Positions 34,497-46,324 of a stretch of 64,000 nt of DNA are shown in pieces. The position numbers were made by a program, and so were the translations under genes. Positions within the stretch are counted from its first letter, which is position 1. The number at the start of each line of letters is the position of its first letter. The stretch comes from Shinisaurus crocodilurus (taxonomy: Eukaryota > Chordata > Lepidosauria > Squamata > Shinisauridae), in contig CM037877.1 in NCBI GenBank assembly GCA_021292165.1, positions 33,678,197-33,742,196 of the forward strand, written 5' to 3'. The notes beneath the pieces were generated by a model. The model saw only the letters and a list, made by a program, of their open reading frames with translations, was not told the origin of the DNA and searched no databases.

Positions 34497-34643
34497 CCAT
34501 TCGTTCATATTTTTTTCAAACTATAGTCCGGCCCCCCAACAGTCTGAGGGACAATGAACTGGCCCCCTGTTTAAAAAGTTTGAGGGCCCCTGCTCTAGAG
34601 TCTAGAACTATTGGTCTAAGTGAGAGATAGGGAAGACACAAGC

Positions 34644-34955
34644 CTAGGGTGTCCACTTATGCATTGTCAAAAAGAGGACAAACACCTGCATATACTGCTT
34701 TATATGTATGTATGGAAATTGAGAAATAATTACTATAATTTAAATAGTAAAATAGTACCTCTCATCATAGTGGGGAAGTCTATGACCAGGTATGAGATGC
34801 CTGCTCAGTCTGCCCTCCAGGTGCTAACTCTTGATGGGCAACTTCGAGGTCTCTGTGCTCCCTTCTTGTGGTTCTTTATGTTTAGGACTGAACAGCCCTT
34901 CAAATAGAGGAGTGTCCTCTGTAAGGGAAGGCGTGTGGCCACTGTGGACACGTGC
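34644..34955 (+). mobile_element. MITE-like family with ctagggtg(g)ccact end, copy 2
   Basis: ctagggtgtccacttatgc, gagaaataattactataat, taaatagtaaaat and cccttcaaatagagg follow the same order as copies at 9.8 and 40.9 kb, and it closes near gtggccactgtgg. Confidence 0.55.
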
Positions 34956-34974
34956 CTTCTGATGATTCATATAA

Positions 34975-35292
34975 TGACTGGGTTCAGACAACATGATAAC
35001 CCACACTCGAGGGTTGAGTGTGGTTTGTTGTTGAACTGTGGGTTATCGTGTTGCCTGAACCAAGCTGTGCTTAACAAGCCATGGCTTGTTAACCATGAAC
35101 AACCCATGAGGGGAACCCATAGTTTGTTGTTGGCTTGTGAAATGTGGGTTGTTCACCATGGTTTGTTATCTCGGCTGGGCTCAGACAACACGATAACCCA
35201 CATTTCAACGAGCACCATGGTTCAACAACAACCCACACTCAGCTCATATTCAACCCTTGAGTGTGGGTTGTTGTGTTGTCTGAACCCAGTCA
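34975..35292. mobile_element. Compound MITE with tgactgggttc ends, copy 3
   Basis: Outer ends tgactgggttcagacaacat and gttgtctgaacccagtca. Internal inverted ends near 35045-35065 and 35170-35190 are joined by aagccatggcttgttaacca. Repeated ttgttgttgaac/gttcaacaacaac words make many alternative hairpins. Confidence 0.78.
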
Positions 35293-35410
35293 TTGTTTTC
35301 CTCCAACCATGTGCCTGGAAGAAGCTGGACATGCTCTCTGGCTTTGGAAAGACTGGCATTTTTTAAATGAGGTCATAGCCAATAATACTAGATTCCCTTC
35401 CCCGCCCTTC

Positions 35411-35601
35411 TAGGAACATTGGAAGCTGCCTTGTACTGTCAGGCCACTGATCTGTGTAGCTTAGTACAGTCTGTGCTGACGTGACGGCATTCCAGGGTTT
35501 CAGGAGGGGTCTTTTCCAGCCCTACCTGGAGATGTTAGGGATTGAACCTAGGACCTTTTGCACACAAAGCATGTGTTTTATCACTGAGCTACAGCCCCTC
35601 C
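35411..35601 (-). mobile_element. tRNA-Ala-like SINE, minus strand
   Basis: Reads in reverse from the ctacagctcagtgata A box region, tgctttgtgtgcaaaagg at the anticodon-loop region and ggttcaatccctaacatctcc B box, to the gccttgtactgtcagg tail. Nearly complete. Confidence 0.75.
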
Positions 35602-36573
35602 AAGTGTGTGGATGAATTACTATATTGGGGTGTAAAATGAAGCCACCTGTACAAAAATGAAACAGAGCTTTGAGATTCGGCTCTATCTTTCCAGTTTATA
35701 CGTGTCAATTCACATTAAGCAAATGCCACTCACTGACCTTTCTCTGCACATAATCATGGGCTGAGGTATTAAATCATTTTCTATTATATTTCCAGCTTTA
35801 TTCCATAGTAATCTTAGATACTTTCAGATTAGTAGAGATTACTGTCCTAATTCCAAACAACAGCAGCCATGCTTAAAACAAAATGATGTGCAGATACTTG
35901 AAAGAAGTATTGATTTGAGTGGTGCAGGGGTTGGGGGGACTTCATTGAAAAATATTTTGTAATGAATGATCATGGACATCAAATCTTTTTAAATCCTTTT
36001 ACTTGGGCATGCATATTATTCCCACTAAATTTTCATAGTGTATTTTAATTCATTTCATGACCCTTTTAAATCGTAAGCAGTTTGGAATAAATGTCTTAAT
36101 GAGATTTCGTTTCAAAAACCTTTGGCCACTCATTACATTCAATACTCCCCACAAAGCAGATTTCATGAGGACTGTCACATGTCTAGTGCAGGCAACAAGA
36201 GCAGTTTTATTCAGCATGTAATCTGTAGAACAAATAAATAAAATGTGGGCAACCAGATTTAGCTCATGGTTTCAAAAGAGGCAGCAGATAATCTTGCCTT
36301 TAGGTCATGGACAGGTCAAATTTAAACCATACAATTAACATGTTGATGGCTTTACAGCAGACTATAGGAAACAAATGAAATGTCAGTGCCTATTTTGGGG
36401 ATTTAGGTTCCTATCTGCTAATCAGCCGTTATAGTTTATTCTGAAAGTGGAACTTGGTCAGGAAACGCTGTGTTTCTTAGGCCGGCCGATACTGTAGTGA
36501 TAACTCATGGAAGATGGTTTTGTGTTGTATCTCCTTATTAATTCCTTTCCAACTTGGAAAACATGCACGCGCG

Positions 36574-36576
36574 CAT

Positions 36577-36609
<33 letters not shown>
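36574..36609 (+). repeat. CA microsatellite
   Basis: CA run following gcgcgcatgcgc, an alternating purine-pyrimidine tract with Z-DNA potential. Confidence 0.9.
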
Positions 36610-36611
<2 letters not shown>

Positions 36612-36909
36612 CCTTTATCTAGATCTGTCTCCTTGGAAAGAAACTCTCTCTCTACAAACTGCCACAGCCTTTCTATGCCTTCTGTGCCTCAGAAGGCAGA
36701 GTTATTTTTCTACCTGGCAAGAAGGCTCTTCCATTTTGCTGTCAAACAAACAAACAAACAAAGCTTTCTCCTTTCTCTAACTCATATCAAGGGGGTAGTG
36801 GTGGTGTCATGCTTTCAGATGCCACCACAAGACACAGCAGAATACCAGCATTTCCTGGTATCTTGAAGAAAAATTAAAAGCTCAGTACGTATTATTTTCT
36901 TTTTAATAA

Positions 36910-37171
36910 AATAACCTGTCTTTTTGTTTAAGCTCAGCAACAAGAAAGGTCTCTCCACACTTTTTGGGAGCGCACCCTGCTGAACCTAGCAGCCTTACCT
37001 CTGTGTAAAAATAAATTTAAAAAATAAAAAATAGATAAATAAAATATTTTTTTATTTTTAATTAAATAAATAACCTGGTTTTTTTTGTTTAAGTTCAGCA
37101 ACAACAAAGTCCTCTCCACACTTTCTTGGGAGCACACCCTGTTGAATGTGGCAGCCTTACTTCTGTGTAAA
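36910..37171 (+). repeat. Two-copy tandem duplication, period about 159 bp
   Basis: The block aataacctg ... gtttaag(c/t)tcagcaacaa ... ctctccacactttct/tgggag ... cagccttac(c/t)tctgtgtaaa at about 36910-37011 recurs at about 37069-37171. The copies differ by substitutions and are separated by an A/T-rich linker. Confidence 0.85.
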
Positions 37172-38034
37172 CATGCATAGGACCAGGCTGCACTTTGAAC
37201 AATTGTATAGTTATTGTACTGCAGTTGAATACTAGAATGCTAGCATTAGGTACACATCAGCAAACCATATTCACATGGCCTGTCGAGAGCGTACCCACTA
37301 CTACCCCCTGAAACCATTCTTTGTGCCTAGATTGAGAGTGGATTTTGGGCTCACACGTGTTTCCTCACCGTGCTTCTTCAATGTAATGTCTGAACTGGAA
37401 TATACCACATTTATCTGAATGTGGTCTATTCTTGAAATTCTGATTTAAACTTTGTGAGTGCTGGATCATGTGGTCTGAAAGATTCTGCATTCAAATAAAT
37501 GTAGTCTATCGTCCATTACATTCTGCACACCATGAATGGGATGGAGGAGAAGGAGGCAAGCCCAATTCTGTTCCAAATTTCAGCCACGTGCAGAACTTCG
37601 GTGTGTGTGGGGTGGGGATACCACTGCATGCAGGCACTGCACCCATTTAATAGATACAGTTTAAGGGTGTACAGTAACAACATTCGAAAAAATATACTAG
37701 CAACGCACATTCTCTGTTGTGTTGCTGAACATTTAGAAGGGGGAGTTGAGTTACACCTCCTGTCTCCACCTCTGCCCTCTGCACGATTAGTGGAAGGACT
37801 GAATACAGCCGATAGCTGTGCAACAGCATGTGCTCCACCGGTGTGGCTCTGACTCTTGCCGGGTTCCTGATCTTGTAGAGTGAGCCTAGGCACAAACAAC
37901 TTGTATGCCTATCAGGTTCTCTTTGGACTTTCAGCTAACCATGTTGAGGTCACAGGGAAGGACAGCAGGGCAGGGGAGATTCTGTCCTCCTTTCCGCATG
38001 CGTTCAGTGAACGTATGAAAGGTCTACTCAACAA

Positions 38035-38165
38035 CAGCCTTCCCCAACCAGGTTCCCTCCAGATGTTTTGGACTTCATCTCCCATCAGCCCTGCCCAGCA
38101 TGACCAATGCTCGGGAATGCTGGGAGTTGTAGTCCAACTTGCAGGCACCAAGTTGGGGAAGGCTG
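38035..38165. mobile_element. MITE with cagccttccccaac ends
   Basis: Left end cagccttccccaaccagg and right end ccaagttggggaaggctg are inverted repeats, with ctccagatgttttggact and gggagttgtagtccaac as inner arms. No matching 8-bp flanks are left. Related to 15743-15863 and 49325-49420. Confidence 0.7.
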
Positions 38166-38839
38166 GTTCGCAGAGATAATTCCCAATGACGTGGTTGAAC
38201 TGCTGCGCCTCTAATCCTCGCTCCATGCCAGACTCAGAAATCTCCCTTACATTTAAATCTTGACCGTTAACCAGATTAGCTGCCACAGATGTTGCACTGC
38301 TCCCGTCTCTTGCTTCCTTACCGTAAGAGCTCTGCTGGATAGACTTGCAGCTCTTTTTGTCTTCTTACTGTATGAAATGTAACACTATCCCATTGCATCC
38401 TTCATAAGGATATGAAGGATATCATTAAACCTGGCCACTTTCCATCCTGCCTCTTTTATTGAAATTGTGAAACCGAGAATGCAGGATGTTCGCTTAGTCA
38501 CATAGCAATGCCCTGAGTTTAACTTTTCATGGGGGATGGAAAACATCTGGTTTGAGCAACCTTAAAGGACGTTAGCATTCTGATCCAATACAATAAACAT
38601 TAGCATGGAATTGTTTTTTTCTTTTAAAATAAAACCATGCATGCGGGAAAGATCGTGTTTATGCCTGAAAGAATTATGAAAATATTTAAAAGGTGAATGG
38701 AAATTATCTACCCACTGTCTGATTAAACTACAGATTGAAGGAAGACTCATATCAGCACAGTACAGATGGCAAAAATGTGTACCGGTGTGGAGGTGGAGAT
38801 CTCCAGCTACCGCCTGTCTTGGCTGATAGAAAAACACAC

Positions 38840-39695
38840 AGGGCTGGCGCCAAGGGTAGGCATGACTGGGCACCCGCTGAGGGCCATAGCCCAGGAGAGG
38901 CCCACTCACCAGAGCCCTCTGGAGTTCCTCTTCCTCTTCACCATTGCAATATGCTTTTTCACTTGCCTCTTACTCTGGTCCAGTAATGGTGGTAGTGAGA
39001 AGGAAAAGCAGTAGATGCTTCCAGAGGTGGTGTTAGGGGGCAGCCCGCTAGGGCTGGAGCTCTGAATTGTTCATCTGGAACCCTGAATCTCTGGGAGGCC
39101 ATCTGCCCCATCGCCACCCTGCTCTCCACGGGCACTTGCTGAAATAAAGGTACAGGGGCCCTGGTGATGTCTGTTGCACCTGCTCCCCCTGGATTAGCTG
39201 GATTTTTGCCCACATGTGCTTCACTTCCGGCTGCCCCCCCTGAATCTTTCTGCCTGAGGTTTTTTTCCTGAATTTAAATGCCCTCCTCTCCCCGGTCCAT
39301 ATATCCCTTTTTACAAATAAGGGTGTCCATAGGAGACAGGGTCCTTTAAAGATACATGCACACACAGAGTTTAGAACATATGTAAATTAGCATGTGCAAA
39401 TTTATGCATTTTTTTGTGTCCCGTGGGCCTGAGCCCAGGATCTTTTTGGTACCTAGCACTGCCCCTGGATGCCACTGCCCCTGGATGCCACTTGCTCACT
39501 GGCTCTCTCCTTGCCAAGCATGCAAGTGGTGTCAACCATGAGGAGGAGGAGGAGGAGGAGGAGGAGGAGGAGGAACAATAGCAGCTGGTGACAATGGCGG
39601 TGAGAAGGTAGACTCCACTGAGGGAGGGCCCCCATTGAGGATGTCATGGCCAAAACCCCTCAAAAACCTAGAGCTGGCACTGAGAAAACAGCTTT
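38840..39695 (+). repeat. Purine-rich dispersed repeat family, copy 2
   Basis: Starts cagggctggcgccaagggta, continues through agagccctctggagttcc and ccagtaatggtggtagtgag, is interrupted by unrelated sequence (about 39020-39460), resumes at gatgccacttgctcactgg, and ends with a pure GAG run (39541-39572), ctggtgacaatggcgg and gctggcactg. It carries the same landmarks as 3446-3835. Confidence 0.6.
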
Positions 39696-39699
39696 CTGC

Positions 39700-40198
39700 C
39701 ATTGTTATAGAAGTCAAGACAGCCAGTGGCCTCAGCACTGGTACACTGGTTCCATGTTCTCCTTCATTAGGTTTGTGAACCAGCCCTTAAACCCTATACA
39801 CGGCTCCGGTCCAGTTTATCTCAAGGAGCGTCTCCAGCAACATCAAGTAGGCTGCTCAACAAGATCCGCCACGGACAGCCTTCTCCTTGTCCCATCAGCC
39901 AGAGCAGCCAGGCTGGAGGGAACTAGGAAGAGGGCCTTTTCTGTGGTGGCCCCCAAACTGTGGAACTCTCTCCTCAATGACCACCGCCATGCCCTCTCTT
40001 TGATGAGCTTCCGCCGCTCATTGAAAACATAGCTTTTCAGGTGGGAATATGGGGTGGGTTAGGATTTTAACATTTTATACTGTTCTAAGTGTATTTTAAT
40101 CTGGGTTGTTTTATTGTATGTTGTACATCGCCCAGAGTGGCTGGGTACCCGCTAGACGGGCAATTTAAAAATACAATCAATCAATCAATCAATCAATA
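39700..40198 (+). pseudogene. L2-like LINE 3' end, C-terminus of reverse-transcriptase frame
   Basis: A short frame ending about 40030 reads GPVYLKERLQ, then LLLVPSARAARLEGTRK, then AFSVVAPKLWNSL and FRRSLKT, the typical closing block of L2/CR1-group reverse transcriptases, followed by a stop. A tail with ttgtacatcgcccagagtgg ends in an ATCA tetranucleotide run. Strongly 5'-truncated and therefore inactive; only about 85 codons are recognisable. Confidence 0.7.
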
Positions 40199-40918
40199 AG
40201 CAAGCAAGCAAGGCCCCTGTTGCACCAGCAGCAGTCTGCCACAGCTTTCTCCCATTGTTCTAGCAGTCAAGAAAACCAATGCCATTGGTTCCATCTTCTC
40301 CCACATAGGCTCACTTATGAAGCAGCCCTTAAATAGCTAGGCCCCAAATGGAGTGGCTGCACCAGTAAACCTCTTCCCCCAAAACATGTGCAGCTGTGGA
40401 CGGGGAGAATTTTGCGAGCGGGGGGAATGAGGAGAGACTCACCTGACCACTTAGGGGCTAATACAGGTATAATGGGCGGGGTGGCATGAGCCGATATTAG
40501 GCTCGGAAGCCCTACCCACAGTTCCGTTGTCCTTTTGCAGCGTCCCTCTCTGTGGCGGGTAAGTGAGGGTTAGGGAATAGATAGGGTTCGGTGAGCATCC
40601 CTGGCACTGTTTAGCAGCACTACTGGCCAGAGGGGGCGGATTAAGATAACCCGCACTCCATCCCTTTGCAGGTCCTTGACTATCAATGAATGTGGCCCAT
40701 TTGAACCCCATCAACTTGTCTCGACTCTTTATTTCCACCTTTACGCTCGCAATCTTCCACCAACGGATGCCCAAATACTGATAAGTCAGGGAAAGCTTCC
40801 TTCCCCTGAGCTACTGGAGCTTTTTAAAGGTCCAGGGCCCAAACAACCAGTTGAACACTTTCCCTCTCTCCTGTTGGGTTTCAGCATGGGCCTGTTTGTG
40901 ATGTACATGATGGGGGAG

Positions 40919-41285
40919 AGAGGGTGGTCACTGATGCATCACCAAAAAAAGAGGACCAAAGAGGAGCCAGATTTGCTCAAAATGTGCATAGGTTCATTCA
41001 TATGTTATAGACATGAATTTAGAAATAATTACTATAGTTTAAATAAGAATACAACACATCTCACCATTGTGACCCGTATGCCTGTTCAATTCGCTCTCTA
41101 GGTTCTAACTGTTGATGGACTGCTTCAAGGCCCCTGGGCTCTCCCTTCTTATGGCTCTTTCTCTTGGACACGGACTGGACAGCCCTTCAAATAGAGGATG
41201 CCTTCAAAAAAGCAGGCAGCTGTCCACTGAAAGTCCTACAAACAGAGGACTGATCTCTGTAATATAGGATGCATGACCACCCTAG
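40919..41285 (+). mobile_element. MITE-like family with gggtggtcact end, copy 3
   Basis: agggtggtcactgatgcatc, caccaaaaaaagaggac, tttagaaataattactatag, aagaatacaacacatctcac and repeated cttcaaatagagga-type words, ending ggatgcatgaccacccta. Start and end are inverted repeats, which defines the family ends. Class unknown. Confidence 0.65.
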
Positions 41286-41289
41286 GGGA

Positions 41290-42950
41290 AGATTCTGAAG
41301 TGTCTTCTTACAGGTAGGTAATGATTCCTGGGGAGCTGAGCAAGATTTGAGGGGCACTTCTATTGGGTAGATGCGGGGACTGGTAGGTATTGGCTCCAAG
41401 CTGTTACTGGGACTGGGAGTTCCTGCTGCTTGTGCTTTCTCCAAGATTTGCCTTGTCTGACTAGGGACTCTGGAAGATCATTGCCCAATATTGGGTTGGC
41501 GGAGACTTTGGTGTCAGAAATGGCCTGGCAACATGGAGGATAACTACAAATTACTGAGTGGCTACACAAAGTCCCTGGGGTTACTTTGTAATATATTCTA
41601 TGAGGGTTAAATAATCATGGGCTTGTTTGCGTGTCTTGATTAATTTCCTACAGTTATATCTGGAAGCAAACCCAGGGCCCTAGAAGAGGAAAGTTGGGGT
41701 CCTTTATACAGTGGCTGTTCAATGCCATTTCTTCCATAGATGCAAACTTTTAGTAGTTTTTATTTAGTGGTTTCTAAAGGCTTGCACATAACTGGAACAA
41801 AAAACTTTCTAGCTTTCCATTTAAACTTCCTTCCCCCTGACAATTAGGTTCAGTATTCCATATTTCCATTTATATGGTTACTTTTCTTGGCAGGTTCCTT
41901 AATTAAATATAAAATAACAGGATTAGAGTCTAACAGTGTTACCTACTTTTCATCAGGAAGGAACTGCCAGCCTTCTGGGCTTCTGACGTAAAATCTAGAA
42001 TTCAACACCACCGCTCTGTTTTAATTTCAGAACTGTAATGCGTAAGATAAGGAGATGACTGGTACTGGTTTTACCAGCTAAATGTCCTTGTTCCTCTCAG
42101 CTCTGCAATCAGTATTAAGAATGATTGACTTGATAGTGATTAAATATATTGACATGCGCATAGGTTGGAAAGAACTTTACCCAAAGTTGTTATATAAAAC
42201 AATAAAACATTACTCAGACTGGGGTAATTCCAGATGTACTGGTTTTTCAGTTGATCAGTGCTCTGAATCGGAGTTAGTGCTGATCCTTATAATGGCCATT
42301 GCTAATCCATGTGGACTAGCAGAATCAGAACAGGTGGCATTACTCAGAAACAAGGAAAGGAGCCCTAAACTGTTATAATGTCTCTTCTGCTCTTTGAGGC
42401 ACTTCCAGTGCTGTAAATTTTGAAGTGCAGGCGCTCCTCATGACAGTCCCCATAGCTGCACCCCTAAGGAGAGTCCAAAAAAAGAAGGCGGCAGTGTTGA
42501 TCCACTTCAACAGAGACCAGTTCTAGCAGTTTTCATTCCTACCAGGAGGAGGTCTTTTGTAAAGCTAGTGGGTCTTCATTGCCCATTCGAGACCAAGTAG
42601 CCACAAAATATTTTGCATTACGAGAGGGATAGCTCACAACAATATATTCTTGCTGGGATAATGCATTCCCCCGCTCCCCCCACAGCTATCATGAGGATTT
42701 CAGCTTAACTCAGAACGAACAGGGAAGCCCAAGGCAGTTGGCAGATGACATCATCATCCCTGCTAATAAAAAAGTCCCAGTGCTTTGACCCTGTGAGCTC
42801 TGACTCCACTGCAATAATGGCTACTTTGCATCTGCTTACCATCCCATGCTATTGCTGATGTGTGGAGCAAGTTCTGGAATGTCCCTGAGCAAATTAGCTC
42901 AGATCCAGATTATAATTGTGCCACCAAGAGAGAGAGCAGGAGTAAGGAAA
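41290..42950. other. Unclassified stretch
   Basis: No repeat ends, tRNA-like boxes or domain-bearing frames were recognised. Confidence 0.4.
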
Positions 42951-42953
42951 ATA

Positions 42954-43007
42954 GGAACAGAGCAAGCTGCCTTATGCCACATCAGACTGGTTCATCTAGC
43001 CAGGCAT
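42954..43007 (-). mobile_element. tRNA-Ala-like SINE 3' end, cut by a MITE
   Basis: ggaacagagcaagctgcctt, atgccacatcagactggttc and atctagcc are the reverse-oriented SINE tail. The compound MITE starts immediately after, at the point where the SINE body should continue. Confidence 0.55.
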
Positions 43008-43301
43008 TGACTGGGTTCAGAAACACAATAACCCACACTCAAGGGGGTTGTTGTTGAACCATGGGTTGTTGTTGGAAACATGGGTTATCGTGTTGTCTGA
43101 ACCCAGCTGTGCTAACAGGCCATGGCTTTTTAACTACGAACAACCCATGAAAAATACCGATGTTTTGTTGTTGGATTGTGAACTGTGGGTTGTTCACCAT
43201 GGTTTGTTATCTCGGCTGGGTTCAGACGGTTCAACGACAACCCACACTCAACCCATACTTAACCCTTGAGTGTGGATTATCATGCTGTTTGAACCCAGTC
43301 A
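43008..43301. mobile_element. Compound MITE with tgactgggttc ends, copy 4
   Basis: Outer ends tgactgggttcagaaacac and gctgtttgaacccagtca. Internal gtgttgtctgaacccagctg and catggcttt-type linker as in copies 2, 3 and 5. It is inserted in a SINE. Confidence 0.75.
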
Positions 43302-44090
43302 GTGTCTAAAGCAGGGATGTGGAACTTCCAGCCCACTGGCCTAATCTGGTCCATGGAGGTTTAGTATTCAGTTTTCAGAGCTCCTCAGGATCCTCCAGGG
43401 GATCCTCCTTCACTGCCTGGAGGAATCCCTCCTGGAGGAATCCCTCTTGTTATCTCCTATCTGAGATAGCAGCAGGGATGCAGGTGTTAGGGGACATGGT
43501 GGGCATTGGGAAGAGTGGCCTAAGTAAGTAAGAGGCATCACATCAGAGAAGCTTATGTGGCAAGGAATGCATATAATAAAACAAATGATAGCCAAGTGAG
43601 TTATGTCATATACTATGGAAAAAGTTGAAAACTCAAGAGATCACTAGCCAACCTGACCTTCAGGAAAATTCTTCCTGTCTCTATACATGAGCAGGGTTTC
43701 ACCTGAGGTTCAAACAGAATTGATCAATGAGGATTAGAAGCTTAGCCCAACAAGTACACTCCACTTGATAACCTGTCTTAGTTGCTTGCTAGCTACGCTG
43801 ATATTAGACATAAACAAACCTTGTTTGAGGCAAGGATTTATGGAAAGTGAGTAGTCCCCCAAAAGGCTTGAGCTGTGAGAGGCGGAGGAATGCATCTTTT
43901 ATAAAATAGCACCTGCCACCTATAGTTGTTTAAATATAGTAGTAATAAAAATAACAATTGATTTTTAAAAAATCTGCAGCCACAGGTTACCTTCTTAAAT
44001 GATCAAAAGATTTTTAATTGATTAATCTAATGCATTAATAATTGACTACAGATGCAATCCTAAGCACACTTATCTGAGAAGGGCATAGCT

Positions 44091-44265
44091 TAGTGGCAGG
44101 ACACATGTAGGGTGCCCGGGATTCAATCCCTGGCAGGTCCAGTTACAAAAAAGGATCAGATTGCACACAATAGCAAAATTAGCTGTCTGAGATTCTGGAG
44201 AATCTCTCCCAAGAGTAGATAATTCAGCATTGAATTGGCAAGCCTTCTGCTATTAAGCATCTCTG
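44091..44265 (+). mobile_element. tRNA-Ala-like SINE
   Basis: gggcatagcttagtggcagg (A box), gggattcaatccctggca (B box), ccagttacaaaaaaggatca, then ctgtctgagattctggag and a diverged tail. Complete in outline. Confidence 0.7.
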
Positions 44266-44734
44266 TGAAGCACTCTGGTCTGGAAGGATGTCTAGACCTT
44301 GGGTAGAATCAGAAGGATGGAGGACAAACAAACAGTGGTCACTGAGAACATTTTCTGGACTTGGTTTGTGTTCAGAATAAACTCAGAGGTGGGCTTAGTA
44401 GTGGACTTGAGCCCACTCTCAGTCTCAGTTCCACAATGTGGAAATTGAGAATATGGGATTGGATTGAACGTTACATGACCGGACCTCTGCTTGTGCAGCA
44501 GGAATTCCCTGCCCTCTCCTTCCTGCAGCTCACGTAGTCTTCTCTGGTGGGTCCCCCAATGATCTGGAGCAGATTTGAGGGGGGCATGCAGGAGGCGTGA
44601 GGGGGAGGAAAAATCCATTCTACCACTGGCTGAGTGGCGTCATTGCATCCAAGCTATCTATCATCTCACAGAATTGTTGTGAAGTTACACAAGATAAGGA
44701 TGATCAGGGATGGCTACTATTGAAATAAAAACAC

Positions 44735-45034
44735 TCATGCTAGATTAGACTAAGGGTCTATAAAGCCCAGCATCTAGCCAGCGTTGGTCAGATACTTCCA
44801 GAAAGCCTACATGAGGGCACCATCTCTTCTCTGTAGTGTGTCCAGCAACTGATGTTCAGAGGCTTACTGCTTATGCACTTGGAGGACCCATTTAGCCATC
44901 ACAGGTCTATCAATGGCTATTAGCTATCTAGGGAACTCCAAAAGCTTATTGTGTGTTGCATAAAGAAGAATCTTTTTTGTCTGACTTGAATCTACTACCA
45001 ATCAATTTAATTGACTGATCCTGGGTTCTAGTGG

Positions 45035-45082
<48 letters not shown>

Positions 45083-45150
45083 GTCTCTCTCCATCTTCTC
45101 CACTATTAATATTTTTATAAACCTCTATCATGTCTCCCTTTGGTCATTTT
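44735..45150 (-). pseudogene. CR1-like LINE 3' end, minus strand, with GA expansion
   Basis: The minus strand encodes MIEVYKNINSGEDGE, then a GA/TC-run insertion, then TRTQDQSIKLIGSRFKSDKK, matching the frame at 59850-59980 of the forward copy. The downstream 3' end runs through cactggtcagatgct-type words to atctagcatg. Stops and the repeat make it inactive. Confidence 0.65.
45041..45077 (+). repeat. AG microsatellite inside a LINE relic
   Basis: About 18 AG units lying within the former coding part of the minus-strand CR1-like copy. Confidence 0.95.
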
Positions 45151-46162
45151 TTAAAAAACACACACACAAAAACACTCCAAACACTTTTAACTTTTCCTAA
45201 GGCAAGCATTGTCTCAGTCTGAAATGTCTGCTGCGTATTAACCCTGATGGCTGCATCGATAGTTTAATCACAGCAATGTATTAGGATGCTGGGTATATCA
45301 TGGAAATAGTGAGTCAGTCTTAATTAATGGTGTATTGCTGATGAGCATTGTAATGGTCGATTTGCAGCATTTAAAAAGCATCCTTTCGGCAGTGCTTTGA
45401 GAATACAAGCCAGCCAGGTTTATCACATCGAGATCAGCCACTGTGTGTGTCTGCTTAGCTTATATTTTCTGTTTTTTCCTGTGGCTTAATTTCATTTGTG
45501 GTGTCCTTTCTGCCAGCCCGCCCCAACTCCATGTGCTTATAGACAGTAGGCTTGACTAAGCAAATTTAAATTTATAACTAAATTTAAGCCATGTAAGCAC
45601 TTACATGGAAAAGTGCAATTTTTATAGGGGTGGGTGAGAATTTTGTTTCAATTTGGTTTTGACAAGAAGTTACCAAAATTTGCAAAGCAAAGCAATATGG
45701 GACAAAAAGAACCTGAGATTTAAAAATAAATAAATAAATAACTGACAGATTTGTTCATCCAGGCCCAGGACTTCGAGTGCTTTGCTCTTAAAAGTCTGGG
45801 CTTGAATCCCTGTGTATTCAACCATGTTAGTGCTGAATTAGGGTTGCCAGCTTTCCCCCCCCTTACAGGTTCCTCACCTTTAACAGCTATACAGCAGGCA
45901 GGTACGTCATGGTCCTCTCCATGCTGGGAATAGCTGCAGCAGTTGAATTTGGTGGCTGGGACAGACAAGTGAAAATTTTCTTTCAGTTCAGTTTTGGACA
46001 AGAATTTACTAACATTTGCAAAGCTATTCATATTTGGGAGAGAAAGAACTTGAGATTTTTTATTTTTTTTTAAAATGCAGAATTGAAATTTATGCAGAAG
46101 AAAGCGAAACTGAAAGATCCACCAATCCCCAAATAATATTGAGCTTTTACAAACATATTGGC

Positions 46163-46240
46163 ATGAATGGCTCTATGAACCCTCCAGCTCCAGAGGCAGC
46201 ATGCCTCTGAATGTCATTTGCTGGACACAACAGCAGGGGG
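46163..46240 (+). mobile_element. CR1-like LINE 3' fragment
   Basis: atgaatggctctatgaaccc, tccagctccagaggcagcat and gcctctgaatgtcatttgct align with the forward 3' end near 60050-60110. Short and isolated. Confidence 0.45.
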
Positions 46241-46324
46241 GGGGCTATTTCCCCTGTTCCCTTCTCGGGGGGGGGGGCTCCCCAGAGCTCTGTTTGTGTG
46301 TAATTATGTGTTGTAGTGGTTTTA

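Larger units (their letters stand above)
32718..34592. mobile_element. hAT element, 1.9 kb, composite interior
   Basis: Left end caggggtcttcaaactacgg followed by cccgcgggccgg, right end agtttgagggcccctg, and a perfect 8-bp duplication CTCTAGAG (32710-32717 and 34593-34600). These are Charlie/Buster-like ends. The interior carries a GC-rich palindrome (32851-32898), a fragment of the ccttccccaac MITE (33020-33090), SINE pieces and a 46-bp perfect palindrome (34451-34496). No transposase frame is visible. Confidence 0.9.

Noticed and set aside
43314..43370. Possible hAT left end (cagggatgtggaacttcc)
   Set aside because: No matching right end or flanking duplication was found downstream, so boundaries cannot be supported.
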